Source: a bacterium (GTDB taxonomy: Archaea > Thermoproteota > Nitrososphaeria > Nitrososphaerales > CADDZS01). Taken from it: 13,439 nucleotides of DNA. Within the stretch, counting starts at the first letter, position 1, and every line of letters starts with the position of its first letter. The stretch covers positions 1 to 13,439 of the forward strand of contig DAIDAB010000039.1 of assembly GCA_027310845.1 (NCBI GenBank), written 5' to 3'. This document shows positions 1 through 7,730 of this stretch, one piece after another. A program made the translations under genes and the position numbers. A model generated the notes under the pieces. It saw only the letters and a list, made by a program, of their open reading frames with translations. It had not been told where the DNA came from and did not search any database.

Positions 1-130
1 ACAGCGCACCGGCTGGGAGGTTGAATGTCGACACGGAAGGATAGTTAGGAGAGTGGTCGCCTCCCAAAATCATCGCGAGGGTGCTACCAACCCTGCCAGA
101 ACCCACGAGTCCAATCAATGTGCAAGTCAC
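1..130 (-). CDS. Partial ureohydrolase-like fragment (cut by window edge)
   Basis: A minus-strand reading frame runs off the left edge. It contains a hydrophobic strand followed by GGDHSPNYP, which resembles the metal-binding GGDHS motif of the arginase/agmatinase (ureohydrolase) family. That motif normally lies about 100 residues into the protein, yet the frame is closed by TAA at 173-175, so most of the N-terminal domain is missing and I see no family motif in the other frames just upstream. The GTG at 130 is the nearest plausible start; TTG codons are alternatives. A glycine-rich stretch GLVGSGRVGS before the motif could instead be read as a Rossmann GxGxxG loop, but the GGDHS-xxx-P register fits a ureohydrolase better. 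It may be an N-terminally decayed gene. Only about 43 codons are visible, so the family call is tentative. Confidence 0.35.
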   Translation of the reverse strand, partial: MTCTLIGLVGSGRVGSTLAMILGGDHSPNYPSVSTFNLPAGAL

Positions 131-322
131 ACTCTCGAATTTATTAGACAATTCACTAAACCAAAAGAGACCTTAAAAATCTTGCACTGGCGTGCTGCAA
201 TTGGTGTTTTGCAAAGTTAGTCTTACCTTCAGATATGATTGCATACAATTCGTGATTCGACCAATTGCGCCTAACACAAGTCTTAAACACGAGAGCTAAC
301 AAATATTGCTCCGTTCATTCCC

Positions 323-889
323 GTGGCCAGTTCACAGAGGACAGATCCTGAGAGCACTCAATCAGTAAGAAAGGTGGCCATACGATTCGATCATGATGTA
401 GTGGCAATTCTTGAAACAAATGTTGACGACACCACAGGAGAAACACTCGCGAGGACAATTGAACGTCTGTTCAGCGAAGGGGCATACGATGCGACTGTTC
501 ATCCCTACCTTGGAAAGAAGGGGAGGCAAGGCTATACAATCAGAGTGGTTTCCTCCAGAGATGCCACCGAGAAGCTCGCCCAGATCCTAGTCGAGGAAAC
601 TGGTACGCTCGGAGTAAAGACCACTGAATATACGCGCCTGATTGTCCCAAGAAGAGTAATTTCAATCCCAGTGTCAATTGAAAACTTTCATGGGAATATT
701 TCGGTAAAAGTTGCGGAAATCAGAGGAAGGATCATTCGAATCAAACCCGAGATAGAAGAAGCCAAGCAAATATCTGACAGCCAAAAGATTCCCCTGAGAG
801 ATGTACTGGAACAAATTGTGGGGGCGGCAAAACAATATTTAGCCTCTCAATCCGGCGAAGGCAGCCTCTCTCAACCAACAAAAGTCTAA
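323..889 (+). CDS. larC: Stand-alone LarC C-terminal domain (nickel-pincer cofactor nickel insertion)
   Basis: LarC is the CTP-dependent enzyme that inserts nickel into the pincer nucleotide made by LarB and LarE; the cofactor serves lactate racemase LarA and its relatives. The motif ETNVDDTTGE at residues 31-40 matches the ETNIDD signature that opens the LarC C-terminal domain (LarC2). The rest follows the family: an ERLF-x-EGAYDA segment, a KKGRQG basic turn, a thresholded ETGTLGVK strand and the PRRV segment. The protein has 188 residues, whereas full LarC has about 400, and the first 30 residues do not resemble the N-terminal domain. An in-frame TAA at 284-286 and a GTG start at 323 show that it is translated by itself. 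LarC1 is not in the window. larE follows after 25 bases, so the two are probably cotranscribed. The tail after residue 170 is Ser/Gln-rich and probably disordered. Confidence 0.85.
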   Translation: MASSQRTDPESTQSVRKVAIRFDHDVVAILETNVDDTTGETLARTIERLFSEGAYDATVHPYLGKKGRQGYTIRVVSSRDATEKLAQILVEETGTLGVKTTEYTRLIVPRRVISIPVSIENFHGNISVKVAEIRGRIIRIKPEIEEAKQISDSQKIPLRDVLEQIVGAAKQYLASQSGEGSLSQPTKV

Positions 890-914
890 TCTATTTTCTC
901 AGGGTTGAAACAAC

Positions 915-1748
915 ATGTGTTTGGAAGAGAAACAAGTTTCAAAAGCAAAAATTGATTCGCTCATTGAATGGTTCTCCCGATTCAATTCCTGCCTTGTAGC
1001 ATTCTCCGCAGGCGTTGATTCATCTGTCCTTGCCTACTCATCGAGAAAAGCTCTGGGGAATCGCGCAATCGCTGTAACATCTCTCTCCGCTTCATTTGCA
1101 GAAAGTGAAATTTCTTTTGCGAAAAAGGTTGCGCATGAAATTGGAATAGAACTGATGAGTGTCTCCCAAGACGATCTTGCTGATGACAATTACATCGAAA
1201 ATCAGGTTTCTAGATGCTACTACTGTCGTAGGAACCTGGTGAGTTCTATATCCCAGATCGCAAAGGCACGCAAGATTGAAGTCTGTGTGGATGGCACACA
1301 TGTTGATGACATGCGCTCGCCGCGACCCGGAATAAAGGCATTAAGGGAAGCAGGATTTAGAGCGCCTTTCGTTGAGCTCAACTTCTCAAAGGAAGATGTC
1401 CGAGATATCGCAAGGCTCGCGGGACTGTCCAACGCCGAACGGCCGAGCGAGGCCTGTTTGTCGAGTCGAATCGCGTATGGACAGCGGATTGATTTCACCA
1501 CTCTGCGAATGATCGAGAAGGCAGAGAGAGTCGTTAGAGAATTGACAAACGCAAAGTTAGTTCGAGTAAGGACGATTGGCAAGAGAGCAGTTGTCGAGCT
1601 TGATCGTCCTTCCATAGCGGGCGCTTTAGAGAAGAGCCTAGAGATTGTTGCAGCCCTAAAATTTATTGGATACTTGGAAGTCGAGATTGACCCTAACGGC
1701 TACACTCAGGGCCGTATGCTCTCCCTCCTCGCGCAAGGAATTCAATAA
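915..1748 (+). CDS. larE: LarE, pyridinium-dinucleotide sulfur transferase
   Basis: LarE adenylates the carboxylates of pyridinium-3,5-biscarboxylic acid mononucleotide and replaces them with thiocarboxylates, giving the sulfur ligands of the nickel-pincer cofactor. The 277-residue length is typical. The PP-loop ATPase motif is SAGVDSS at 31-37 (the usual SGGVDSS with Gly to Ala). The RPSEACLSSR segment carries Cys181, the position of the sacrificial cysteine in Lactobacillus LarE. A CYYC pair lies at 101-104; together with Cys181 it gives three cysteines, as in LarE enzymes reported to hold an iron-sulfur cluster rather than to sacrifice a cysteine. That assignment is inference. The start is ATG at 915, 25 bases after the LarC domain gene. 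LarE-like proteins can also serve other thiolation reactions, but the LarC neighbour supports the pincer pathway. Confidence 0.9.
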   Translation: MCLEEKQVSKAKIDSLIEWFSRFNSCLVAFSAGVDSSVLAYSSRKALGNRAIAVTSLSASFAESEISFAKKVAHEIGIELMSVSQDDLADDNYIENQVSRCYYCRRNLVSSISQIAKARKIEVCVDGTHVDDMRSPRPGIKALREAGFRAPFVELNFSKEDVRDIARLAGLSNAERPSEACLSSRIAYGQRIDFTTLRMIEKAERVVRELTNAKLVRVRTIGKRAVVELDRPSIAGALEKSLEIVAALKFIGYLEVEIDPNGYTQGRMLSLLAQGIQ

Positions 1749-1785
1749 GTCAAAGCGTTCTTTCTCCAAGGTAGGCCGATTTTTG

Positions 1786-2988
1786 ATGAATGATAATGTG
1801 ATATTCTCCTATGTAAGGGAACTTCGCAGTAAAGTCAAGGAGCATGAGAAATGGAGAACTACCTGCACTTTGAATCTGATCTCCTCTGAGAACTTTGCAA
1901 GCCCCGAATCCCGATCGTACCTATCCTCAGATCTTTCCAACCGCTACACTGCAAGAGATCACTTTTACCGGGGAACGAGGTTTGCAGACGAAATCGAGGA
2001 ACTAGCAGTCAAGTTAGCAAAGAAATTGTATCGCGCAAAGTTTGCAGATGTCAGGGCAATATCTGGACACACTTGTTCACTGATAGTCTTCATGTCGCTC
2101 CTTCGTCCTGGGAATAAGATTGTCACATGCCCCCCTAAACACGGAGGATACCCAGGATCTTCAGAGTTTGGTCTAGGGCCTTTGCTCTCGCTGCAAAATC
2201 TGTACTTCCCCTATGACGCCGAAAGAATGAACATAATTCCTTCAGAAACGAGGAATCTCCTTCAGTCTGAGCAGCCCGAGATGACAGTCTTCGGATCAAG
2301 TTTCATTCCCTTTCCTTACAACATCAAGGGTTCACTCCCTCCTGATTACAAGGGATTCAGAATCTATGATGGATCTCATGTAATGGGTTTGATTGCCGGC
2401 GGAAGCTTCCAAGACCCCCTCAGGGAAGGCTGCAATGTGCTAATGGGATCGACTCACAAATCGTTATTTGGGCCCCAAGGTGGTCTGATTTTGTCAAACG
2501 ACAAAGATGTTTTCTCAGCAATCGACTCCAAAGTGCATCCCGGAATCGTCGACAATATTCATTGGAACAGGGTCGCAGGCCTTTCATTTGCAATGATCGA
2601 ACTCTTGAAATTTGGAAAGAAGTATTCCTCTCAGATAATTAGGAACTCGCAAGCACTTGCGCATGCGCTCCATGATCAAAGCATCCCAGTCAAGTGCAAA
2701 ACATCAGGATTCACAAAGTCCCATCAGGTGATTCTCGGTTACGATGAAAATGAATCTCTAAAAATCGCAGATATGCTCCAAGAGTGTGACATTATCGCCG
2801 ATATTGGAATCAGGCTTGGAACCTCTGAGGTAACGCGCCGAGGGATGAAAGAACGCGAGATGGAAAGGATTGCGCATATCATAGCAGATGCAATAGAATC
2901 GCGTGTTTCGAAGAGAGAAACTATGAAACGAGTTCACAGTCTCGTCAAAGAATTCAGCGAGCTTGAATACACTTTGAGCAGAGAATAA
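1786..2988 (+). CDS. Divergent serine hydroxymethyltransferase-family PLP enzyme
   Basis: This 400-residue protein belongs to the fold-type I SHMT/aldolase family. Visible signatures are SSENFASP (33-40), HGG with a PLP-stacking His at about 119, DGSH at 195-198, the PLP lysine in STHKSLFGPQGG (Lys225) and the carboxylate-binding Arg in GIRLGTSEVTRRG. The usual NKYAEGYPGKRYYGG loop, which carries the catalytic Glu and Tyr of folate-dependent SHMT, is replaced by NRYTARDHFYRG, about three residues shorter and without the Glu. Classical folate-dependent glycine/serine interconversion is therefore doubtful; an aldolase or other PLP reaction on a hydroxy-amino acid is possible. The frame is open upstream into larE, but the first residue with family character follows ATG 1786. 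This start lies 37 bases after larE and is preceded by a purine-rich AAGGTAGG. The gene is probably cotranscribed with larC and larE. Confidence 0.75.
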   Translation: MNDNVIFSYVRELRSKVKEHEKWRTTCTLNLISSENFASPESRSYLSSDLSNRYTARDHFYRGTRFADEIEELAVKLAKKLYRAKFADVRAISGHTCSLIVFMSLLRPGNKIVTCPPKHGGYPGSSEFGLGPLLSLQNLYFPYDAERMNIIPSETRNLLQSEQPEMTVFGSSFIPFPYNIKGSLPPDYKGFRIYDGSHVMGLIAGGSFQDPLREGCNVLMGSTHKSLFGPQGGLILSNDKDVFSAIDSKVHPGIVDNIHWNRVAGLSFAMIELLKFGKKYSSQIIRNSQALAHALHDQSIPVKCKTSGFTKSHQVILGYDENESLKIADMLQECDIIADIGIRLGTSEVTRRGMKEREMERIAHIIADAIESRVSKRETMKRVHSLVKEFSELEYTLSRE

Positions 2989-2995
2989 GGTTACT

Positions 2996-3449
2996 CTACC
3001 TGAGAGCGTTGCCACATTTCACACAAAATCTCGCTGCCTGATTACTCACATAGTTGCACCTAGAACAGGCCTTACCGGTCGCACTTCCTTGGAAGGGAGG
3101 AGGGAGAGTGATGGTTGCAGGCTCCCGAATGTTCACAGTCTTGTGGCTTTGAGTCTAAATAATCTTGGAAACTGAAACTCTCAAGAGGACGATATCACCT
3201 ACAACCAGTATCTCATTCGAATCGACAAAGATTTCACTAGAGCCGCTTCCCGCCAACGTTTCTTTTTTTCTCTACGTGCAATGCAATCTTGCTATCAATT
3301 GAAACTGTGAGATCCTTGAAGGTGCCTATGATCAGGGTATCTTGGCCGACCACTGCTTTACCCAATATCTCTTCGCGTTTCAGAAAACCTGTTCTGGTGA
3401 GATTGGTAACGCCACTCGTGGGAATCTGCAGTGGTGTTCTAATCGCCAA
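2996..3449 (-). pseudogene. Interrupted PRC-barrel plus zinc-ribbon protein (frameshift and in-frame TAG)
   Basis: From a TTG at 3449 the minus strand encodes a PRC-barrel start (REEILGKAVVGQDTLIIG, then KIALHVEKK). At a run of seven A on the coding strand (3263-3269) the frame ends in an unrelated tail. Skipping one A restores GSGSSEIFVDSNEILVVGD, the last strands of the same barrel. That frame meets TAG at 3155-3157 and then continues, still in frame, through a Pro-rich linker to a zinc ribbon with CSRC and CVKC pairs, ending with TAG at 2996-2998. PRC-barrel proteins bind RNA or protein partners, and a C-terminal zinc ribbon is a plausible extension, so this reads as one ancestral gene of roughly 150 codons with two lesions. 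The zinc ribbon alone could be translated from GTG 3136 (46 residues). Sequence error in the A run is possible. The gene lies tail to tail with the SHMT-like gene. Confidence 0.65.
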
Positions 3450-3575
3450 AGTGCGTTGCTCTCATTCTGTTTTGTAAGGCGTTCCTAAAGGTGTTTGTCA
3501 ATTCTTTGACCCATTGTCTAGCCGCCATCAGTTTCTGGCAAACTTAATGAATCTTCAATTGTACACGCGAACACA

Positions 3576-4664
3576 ATGGAAAAGGAGTTGGCTAGCCGGG
3601 AAGACCAAGTTGCAAGAATTGCCCAGTCCCTTTCAGGACTCGGTTCAGCTGGGCAGGTTTCTGTCATGCCAGATTATTTCGTTGACCGTTTTGTGCGAAT
3701 CAATACTATTGATGAGTTTGTGGCCGCAATAAGGAAAAAGAGCTTAGAGGGGGGTGGTGGGAGCATACGTGGAGTAAAACAAATTGAAGTAAAAGGCGGG
3801 AACGCGGTCAATCTCGCCTATTCTTTAGGAAAATTTGGCACTAGGGTGCATTTGGTTGCGATTGCGGATTCCCTGCCTGCGAACATGCTTCTTGCGACTT
3901 TTGCACATCTGAAGAACGTTAAGACTGATGTCGTCAAAGGCAAAGCTGGCTTCACAATAGCCCTGGAATTCGTCGAGGGCAAGAGACATGTTAACGTGAT
4001 GGCAAGCGATGTAGGAGATCTGGCGGAGTTTGATGGCTCGATGATAGAATCTTCTTCATGGAAAAGCATGGAGTCCGCAAGAATCGTGTGTGTAGTCAAT
4101 TGGGCAGCAAACAAACATGCCAACACTCTATGCGAAAGAGTTTTTTCTTTTGCAAAGGAGAATGGCGCAGAAACATTTCTTGATCCGGCAGACATCTCAG
4201 GAATGGAAGAGAACATTCGCAAGCTCAAAAAAGAGGTATTCGACAAAGGACTTCTTGACAAGATGAGCATTAACGAAAACGAAGCGCGAGTTCTCGGCAA
4301 CGCTCTCTGCGGAATCGTCCTCCCTCATGAATACTCTGAAGCAGATTTGAGAAAAGTCGCAAGAGCGATCTCAGACTCAAGTAATTCCATGGTAGATCTT
4401 CATACTGGAGCTAGAAGCATAACTTGTCTTGGGAATGATTGCACTGTTGTGCCAAGTCATAACGTCACTCAGAAAACAGTGACTGGCGCAGGTGATGTAT
4501 GGGATGCCGCAGATGTTGTGGGCCACCTGCTAGGTTGGGACCCGGTACTGAGGCTAATGTTCGCAAATGCCGCAGCTGGTCTTTTTGTCTCACGAGAGAA
4601 CCCTGAACCGCCTTGCTTGGAAGAGGTACTCGAGTTCCTAGAAATAAATGATTCAAACTACTGA
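3576..4664 (+). CDS. PfkB-family (ribokinase-like) sugar or nucleoside kinase
   Basis: The 362-residue protein has the ribokinase-superfamily hallmarks. GGNAVNLAYSLGKFG (74-88) is the substrate-binding N-terminal signature. LDPADISG (about 202-209) and SINENEARVL (231-240) match the central N-x-x-E region. TGAGDVWDAA (303-312) is the anion-hole motif with the catalytic base Asp307. It phosphorylates a hydroxyl of a sugar or nucleoside with ATP; the substrate cannot be read from the sequence. Unusual is a Gly-rich segment EGGGGSIRG at 58-66 inside the lid region. The start is ATG 3576. A weak AT-rich element (CTTAATGA) lies about 30 bases upstream. The gene overlaps the 3' end of guaA by 7 bases tail to tail. 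Archaeal nucleoside kinases belong to this family, so purine context makes an inosine/guanosine-type kinase conceivable, but this is only context. Confidence 0.8.
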   Translation: MEKELASREDQVARIAQSLSGLGSAGQVSVMPDYFVDRFVRINTIDEFVAAIRKKSLEGGGGSIRGVKQIEVKGGNAVNLAYSLGKFGTRVHLVAIADSLPANMLLATFAHLKNVKTDVVKGKAGFTIALEFVEGKRHVNVMASDVGDLAEFDGSMIESSSWKSMESARIVCVVNWAANKHANTLCERVFSFAKENGAETFLDPADISGMEENIRKLKKEVFDKGLLDKMSINENEARVLGNALCGIVLPHEYSEADLRKVARAISDSSNSMVDLHTGARSITCLGNDCTVVPSHNVTQKTVTGAGDVWDAADVVGHLLGWDPVLRLMFANAAAGLFVSRENPEPPCLEEVLEFLEINDSNY

Positions 4665-6211
4665 GGCTCTATAGTGGATGGTGGCTTACTCGAGACAGCA
4701 TATGTCACCCAAGTAACCCCGGGGACTTCATTTGTGATTCTGTTGCTGACTTTCTCAAGGAGTTCGTATGGGAGCCGGCTCCAATCCGCAGTCATGGCAT
4801 CTTTTGATTCAACTACCCTGATTGTAACCATATGTCCTACATCTCTCGAATCACCCTTGACGCCGGTGGCGAGATCGTCTCCAACTGCAGCATAAGCCTG
4901 CCAGACTCTTTCATACATCCCGGCTTCTTTCAGTTCATCCTCAACAATCCCGCTTGCTTTTCTTGAAATTTCGAGCTTCTCCCTTGTCACTTCACCTATC
5001 ACGCGAACAGACAGACCTGGACCTGGAAATGGATGGGTATTCACGAGCTCATCTGGCAGGCCGAGTGTATGTGCCACTTGCCTGACTTCATCTTTGTAGA
5101 GATCCTTCAATGGTTCTAGAAGCTTGAAACCGAGCTTCTTCGGCAATCCCCCAACATTGTGGTGTGATTTGATTTTTGATTCGTGTTTAGATGCTGCGCC
5201 TTTAGCACTCTCAATAATATCGGTGTAAAGAGTACCTTGCGCCAGCCACTGGATCTTTCCAAGTTTGCGACTCGTTCTCTCAAAAGTCCTTATGAATTCT
5301 GCTCCAACAATCTTCCTTTTCCTCTCTGGGTCTTTGACACCTTTCAGTTTCGAAAGGAATTTTTTCGAGTCGTCAGCGACTACCAGATTGCGCCCAAGTC
5401 TCCTCTTGAAAATTGATTCTACTCTTTCTCGCTCCCCCTCTCTCAAGAGCCCGTGATCCACAAAGACGCAGAAGAGTCTCTTGCCCACGGCTCGCCCGAG
5501 GATAGCTGCTACTGTTGAGGAGTCGACACCCCCACTGAGCGCACAGAGTACTCGCTCATTGGCTCCAACCTTTCCTTGGATTTCTTTTATCGCATCTTCA
5601 ATCATAGTCTCGGTTGTCCAATTCCTCGTGCACCCACAGACATCAAAAACAAAATTCGAAAGCATTTTCATTCCGTCAGATGTGTGAGTGACCTCTGGGT
5701 GAAATTGCACCGCGAACATCTTTCCGGAGGCGATGGCAGCATAGGGAGAATTCTCACTTTTTGCAATCACCTTGAAATGCTCTGGTAGTACTTCTGGTGC
5801 GTCGCCATGACTCATCCAACAGGTAGTTGGGTTTGGGATCCCGTTGAAGAGTGCAACCTCTTCGACTACATTGACTAGAGCCTTTCCATATTCCCTTCGG
5901 TTAGATCTGACAACCTTGCCACCCCTTTGATGCACCAACACTTGCAAGCCATAACAAATGCCAAGTATGGGAAGGCCAAGATCATAGATCTCTTCCCTCG
6001 CTAGAGGTGCTCTTTCATCATATACGCTGCTGGGACCGCCCGAAAAGATCAGACCTTTGGCGTTCTTCCGCAAGACCTCCTTCGCTGCAATATCGAAAGG
6101 AACTAGCTCTGAATACACACCAAGTTCACGCACCCGTCTTGAGATGAGATGCGCGTACTGCGCACCAAAATCAAGCACGAGCACTTTCTCGAAAGAGCTA
6201 GCATCACGCAA
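4658..6211 (-). CDS. guaA: GMP synthase (glutamine-hydrolysing), single-chain
   Basis: GuaA converts XMP, glutamine and ATP into GMP, the last step of guanine nucleotide synthesis. The 517-residue chain holds both halves. The class I glutamine amidotransferase has Cys86 in GICYGLQ and the His/Glu pair in QFHPEV (171/173). It is followed by the ATP-pyrophosphatase domain with SGGVDSS at 226-232 and the C-terminal dimerisation domain with HPFPGPGL and a KPPSTIEPQ end that matches the canonical KPPATIEWE. Many archaea split GuaA into two subunits; this one is fused. The start is TTG at 6211, five bases after the guaB stop, so translation is probably coupled. The stop is TAG, at the canonical C-terminus, which shows that TAG terminates in this genome. 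Confidence 0.95.
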   Translation of the reverse strand: MRDASSFEKVLVLDFGAQYAHLISRRVRELGVYSELVPFDIAAKEVLRKNAKGLIFSGGPSSVYDERAPLAREEIYDLGLPILGICYGLQVLVHQRGGKVVRSNRREYGKALVNVVEEVALFNGIPNPTTCWMSHGDAPEVLPEHFKVIAKSENSPYAAIASGKMFAVQFHPEVTHTSDGMKMLSNFVFDVCGCTRNWTTETMIEDAIKEIQGKVGANERVLCALSGGVDSSTVAAILGRAVGKRLFCVFVDHGLLREGERERVESIFKRRLGRNLVVADDSKKFLSKLKGVKDPERKRKIVGAEFIRTFERTSRKLGKIQWLAQGTLYTDIIESAKGAASKHESKIKSHHNVGGLPKKLGFKLLEPLKDLYKDEVRQVAHTLGLPDELVNTHPFPGPGLSVRVIGEVTREKLEISRKASGIVEDELKEAGMYERVWQAYAAVGDDLATGVKGDSRDVGHMVTIRVVESKDAMTADWSRLPYELLEKVSNRITNEVPGVTWVTYAVSSKPPSTIEPQ

Positions 6212-6215
6212 TTTA

Positions 6216-7673
6216 CTAAATCTTCTCTTCTCCTGGAAGTATTATGCTGTGTGGTCTTAATTCATCAATTCCAGCAGCGGTGATTGCTCCAAATTTGGCC
6301 TTGACCCAGAGATCTCTAATTGAAATCGCACCAGCATACCCAAAGGATGCTCTAAGGCCACCCGAGAATTCCTCCACCACCGTCTGAACATCTCCGCGAT
6401 AGGGAACAACCCCTTCAACGCCTTCTGCTATTCCCTTTGCGGGTTGGTTGTACCTGTCCATTGCGAACCTCCTCTGCCTCGAGCCTGAGCTGCCCATTCC
6501 TCTGTATGGCTTGTAGTATTTGCCTCCTATCTTGATCAATCCTCCCGGGGACTCTGTGCACCCGGCGAAGACGTTCCCCATCATCACTGCTGATGCACCA
6601 GCGGCCAGCGCGAGTGCTCCGTCACCTGCTGCCCTTATGCCACCGTCTGCAATAATGGGAAGGGACATTTTTGCCTCTTGAAGTGCAACCGCTATCTGAG
6701 AGACCGCAAACAGGGTTGGTGCTCCCGCCTTTGTCACTTCCGACGTAACACAGATCGAGCCTGAGCCTACTCCTGCCCTGATTCCATCAACCCTTCCGTC
6801 GAGTGCGTCAATCGTGTCCTTTGTGGCCTCGATTGTTCCGATGTTTCCAGCAATGAAATCGGTTGCAATCTCTTTCACGAGTTTCTTCGAGGACGAAAGT
6901 ACATTCACATTGTGGAAGTGTGCAACATCCGAAACGAGAACGTCTACGTACTTCTCAAGTGCCTTTGCACGATCAACGTCATGGGGAGAAATGGCAGCTC
7001 CAACAAGGAGTCTTCCTTGAGTGTCACGGGCAGCAAAAGGAAACCGCTCTCTTGAATAAACGTCCTTTATCGTGATCAGACCGAGAAGCTTCTTGTTCTG
7101 GTCAATTACCGGAAGCTTCTCTATCTTCTGCTTGTGCATCAGTCTCTTTGCTTCTTCGATAGTAACTTCTGGTCCTGCACACACCACCTCTTTTGTCATT
7201 ACGTCTATGATTGACTCATTCGGATTAGCAAAGTTGACATCCCGCCGTGTAAGGATTCCAGTCAGTCTCTCATCGGTCCCGACAACTGGCAGGCCTGATA
7301 TGCTCTTTTTCTGCATCAGTTCCATTGCATCAGACACTCGGTCTGAGGGAGTAATTGTCACCACATCTCTGATTATGAAAGATTCGGCCCTCTTCACGCG
7401 CTTTGCATTTTCAACCTGCTCTTCAATAGGCATATTCCTGTGGATGACTCCAATCCCTCCTTGCCTTGCAAGGGCAATCGCCATTTCTGCCTCTGTTACA
7501 GTGTCCATCGGAGAGGAAACTAGTGGAAGATTCAGTCTAACAGATTTCGTGAGATTTGTTGAAATATCCACCTTGGAGGGCTCGATATCGCTTCTTCCAG
7601 GAAGAAGCACGAAATCCCGAAATGTATAGACCCCGCTGGCGTTGACAAGTTTCGAGTAAAAATCTATTGGCAA
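6216..7673 (-). CDS. guaB: IMP dehydrogenase with CBS pair
   Basis: GuaB oxidises IMP to XMP with NAD+, the committed step to GMP, and feeds the adjacent GuaA. The 485 residues show the (beta/alpha)8 core, two CBS domains (about 100-210) that bind regulatory nucleotides, the active-site loop GSGSICVTS with Cys308, the phosphate-binding ADGGIR (342-347), YRGMGS (390-395) and the Arg-Tyr dyad of the flap in MDRYNQ (407-408). Compared with bacterial enzymes the loop is somewhat different (GSGSICVTSEVT for GPGSICTTRVV) and DTAHGHS is SDVAHFHN, but all key residues remain. No ATG or GTG lies between the upstream TAG and TTG 7673, so the start is TTG, with a purine-rich GGGAG about 17 bases upstream. 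A tandem TAG-TAA ends the gene. It forms an operon with guaA. Confidence 0.93.
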   Translation of the reverse strand: MPIDFYSKLVNASGVYTFRDFVLLPGRSDIEPSKVDISTNLTKSVRLNLPLVSSPMDTVTEAEMAIALARQGGIGVIHRNMPIEEQVENAKRVKRAESFIIRDVVTITPSDRVSDAMELMQKKSISGLPVVGTDERLTGILTRRDVNFANPNESIIDVMTKEVVCAGPEVTIEEAKRLMHKQKIEKLPVIDQNKKLLGLITIKDVYSRERFPFAARDTQGRLLVGAAISPHDVDRAKALEKYVDVLVSDVAHFHNVNVLSSSKKLVKEIATDFIAGNIGTIEATKDTIDALDGRVDGIRAGVGSGSICVTSEVTKAGAPTLFAVSQIAVALQEAKMSLPIIADGGIRAAGDGALALAAGASAVMMGNVFAGCTESPGGLIKIGGKYYKPYRGMGSSGSRQRRFAMDRYNQPAKGIAEGVEGVVPYRGDVQTVVEEFSGGLRASFGYAGAISIRDLWVKAKFGAITAAGIDELRPHSIILPGEEKI

Positions 7674-7721
7674 GGCTTCTACGGATTTCTCCCTTGCCGA
7701 ACAAGTCTCGAATTGGCTGGG

Positions 7722-7730
7722 CTATAAGGG
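7722..7730 (-). promoter_or_regulatory. Possible TATA box of guaB-guaA
   Basis: On the minus strand CCCTTATAG lies about 50 bases before the TTG start of guaB. An archaeal TATA box at this place would start the mRNA near 7698, leaving a leader of roughly 25 bases that contains the GGGAG element. The match is partial, and it overlaps the end of the weak ORF at 7722-8108. Confidence 0.3.

Noticed and set aside
2..220. Open plus-strand frame of about 70 codons at the left edge
   Set aside because: The translation has no family character and does not resemble the LarC N-terminal domain; the opposite strand carries the more protein-like GGDHS sequence.
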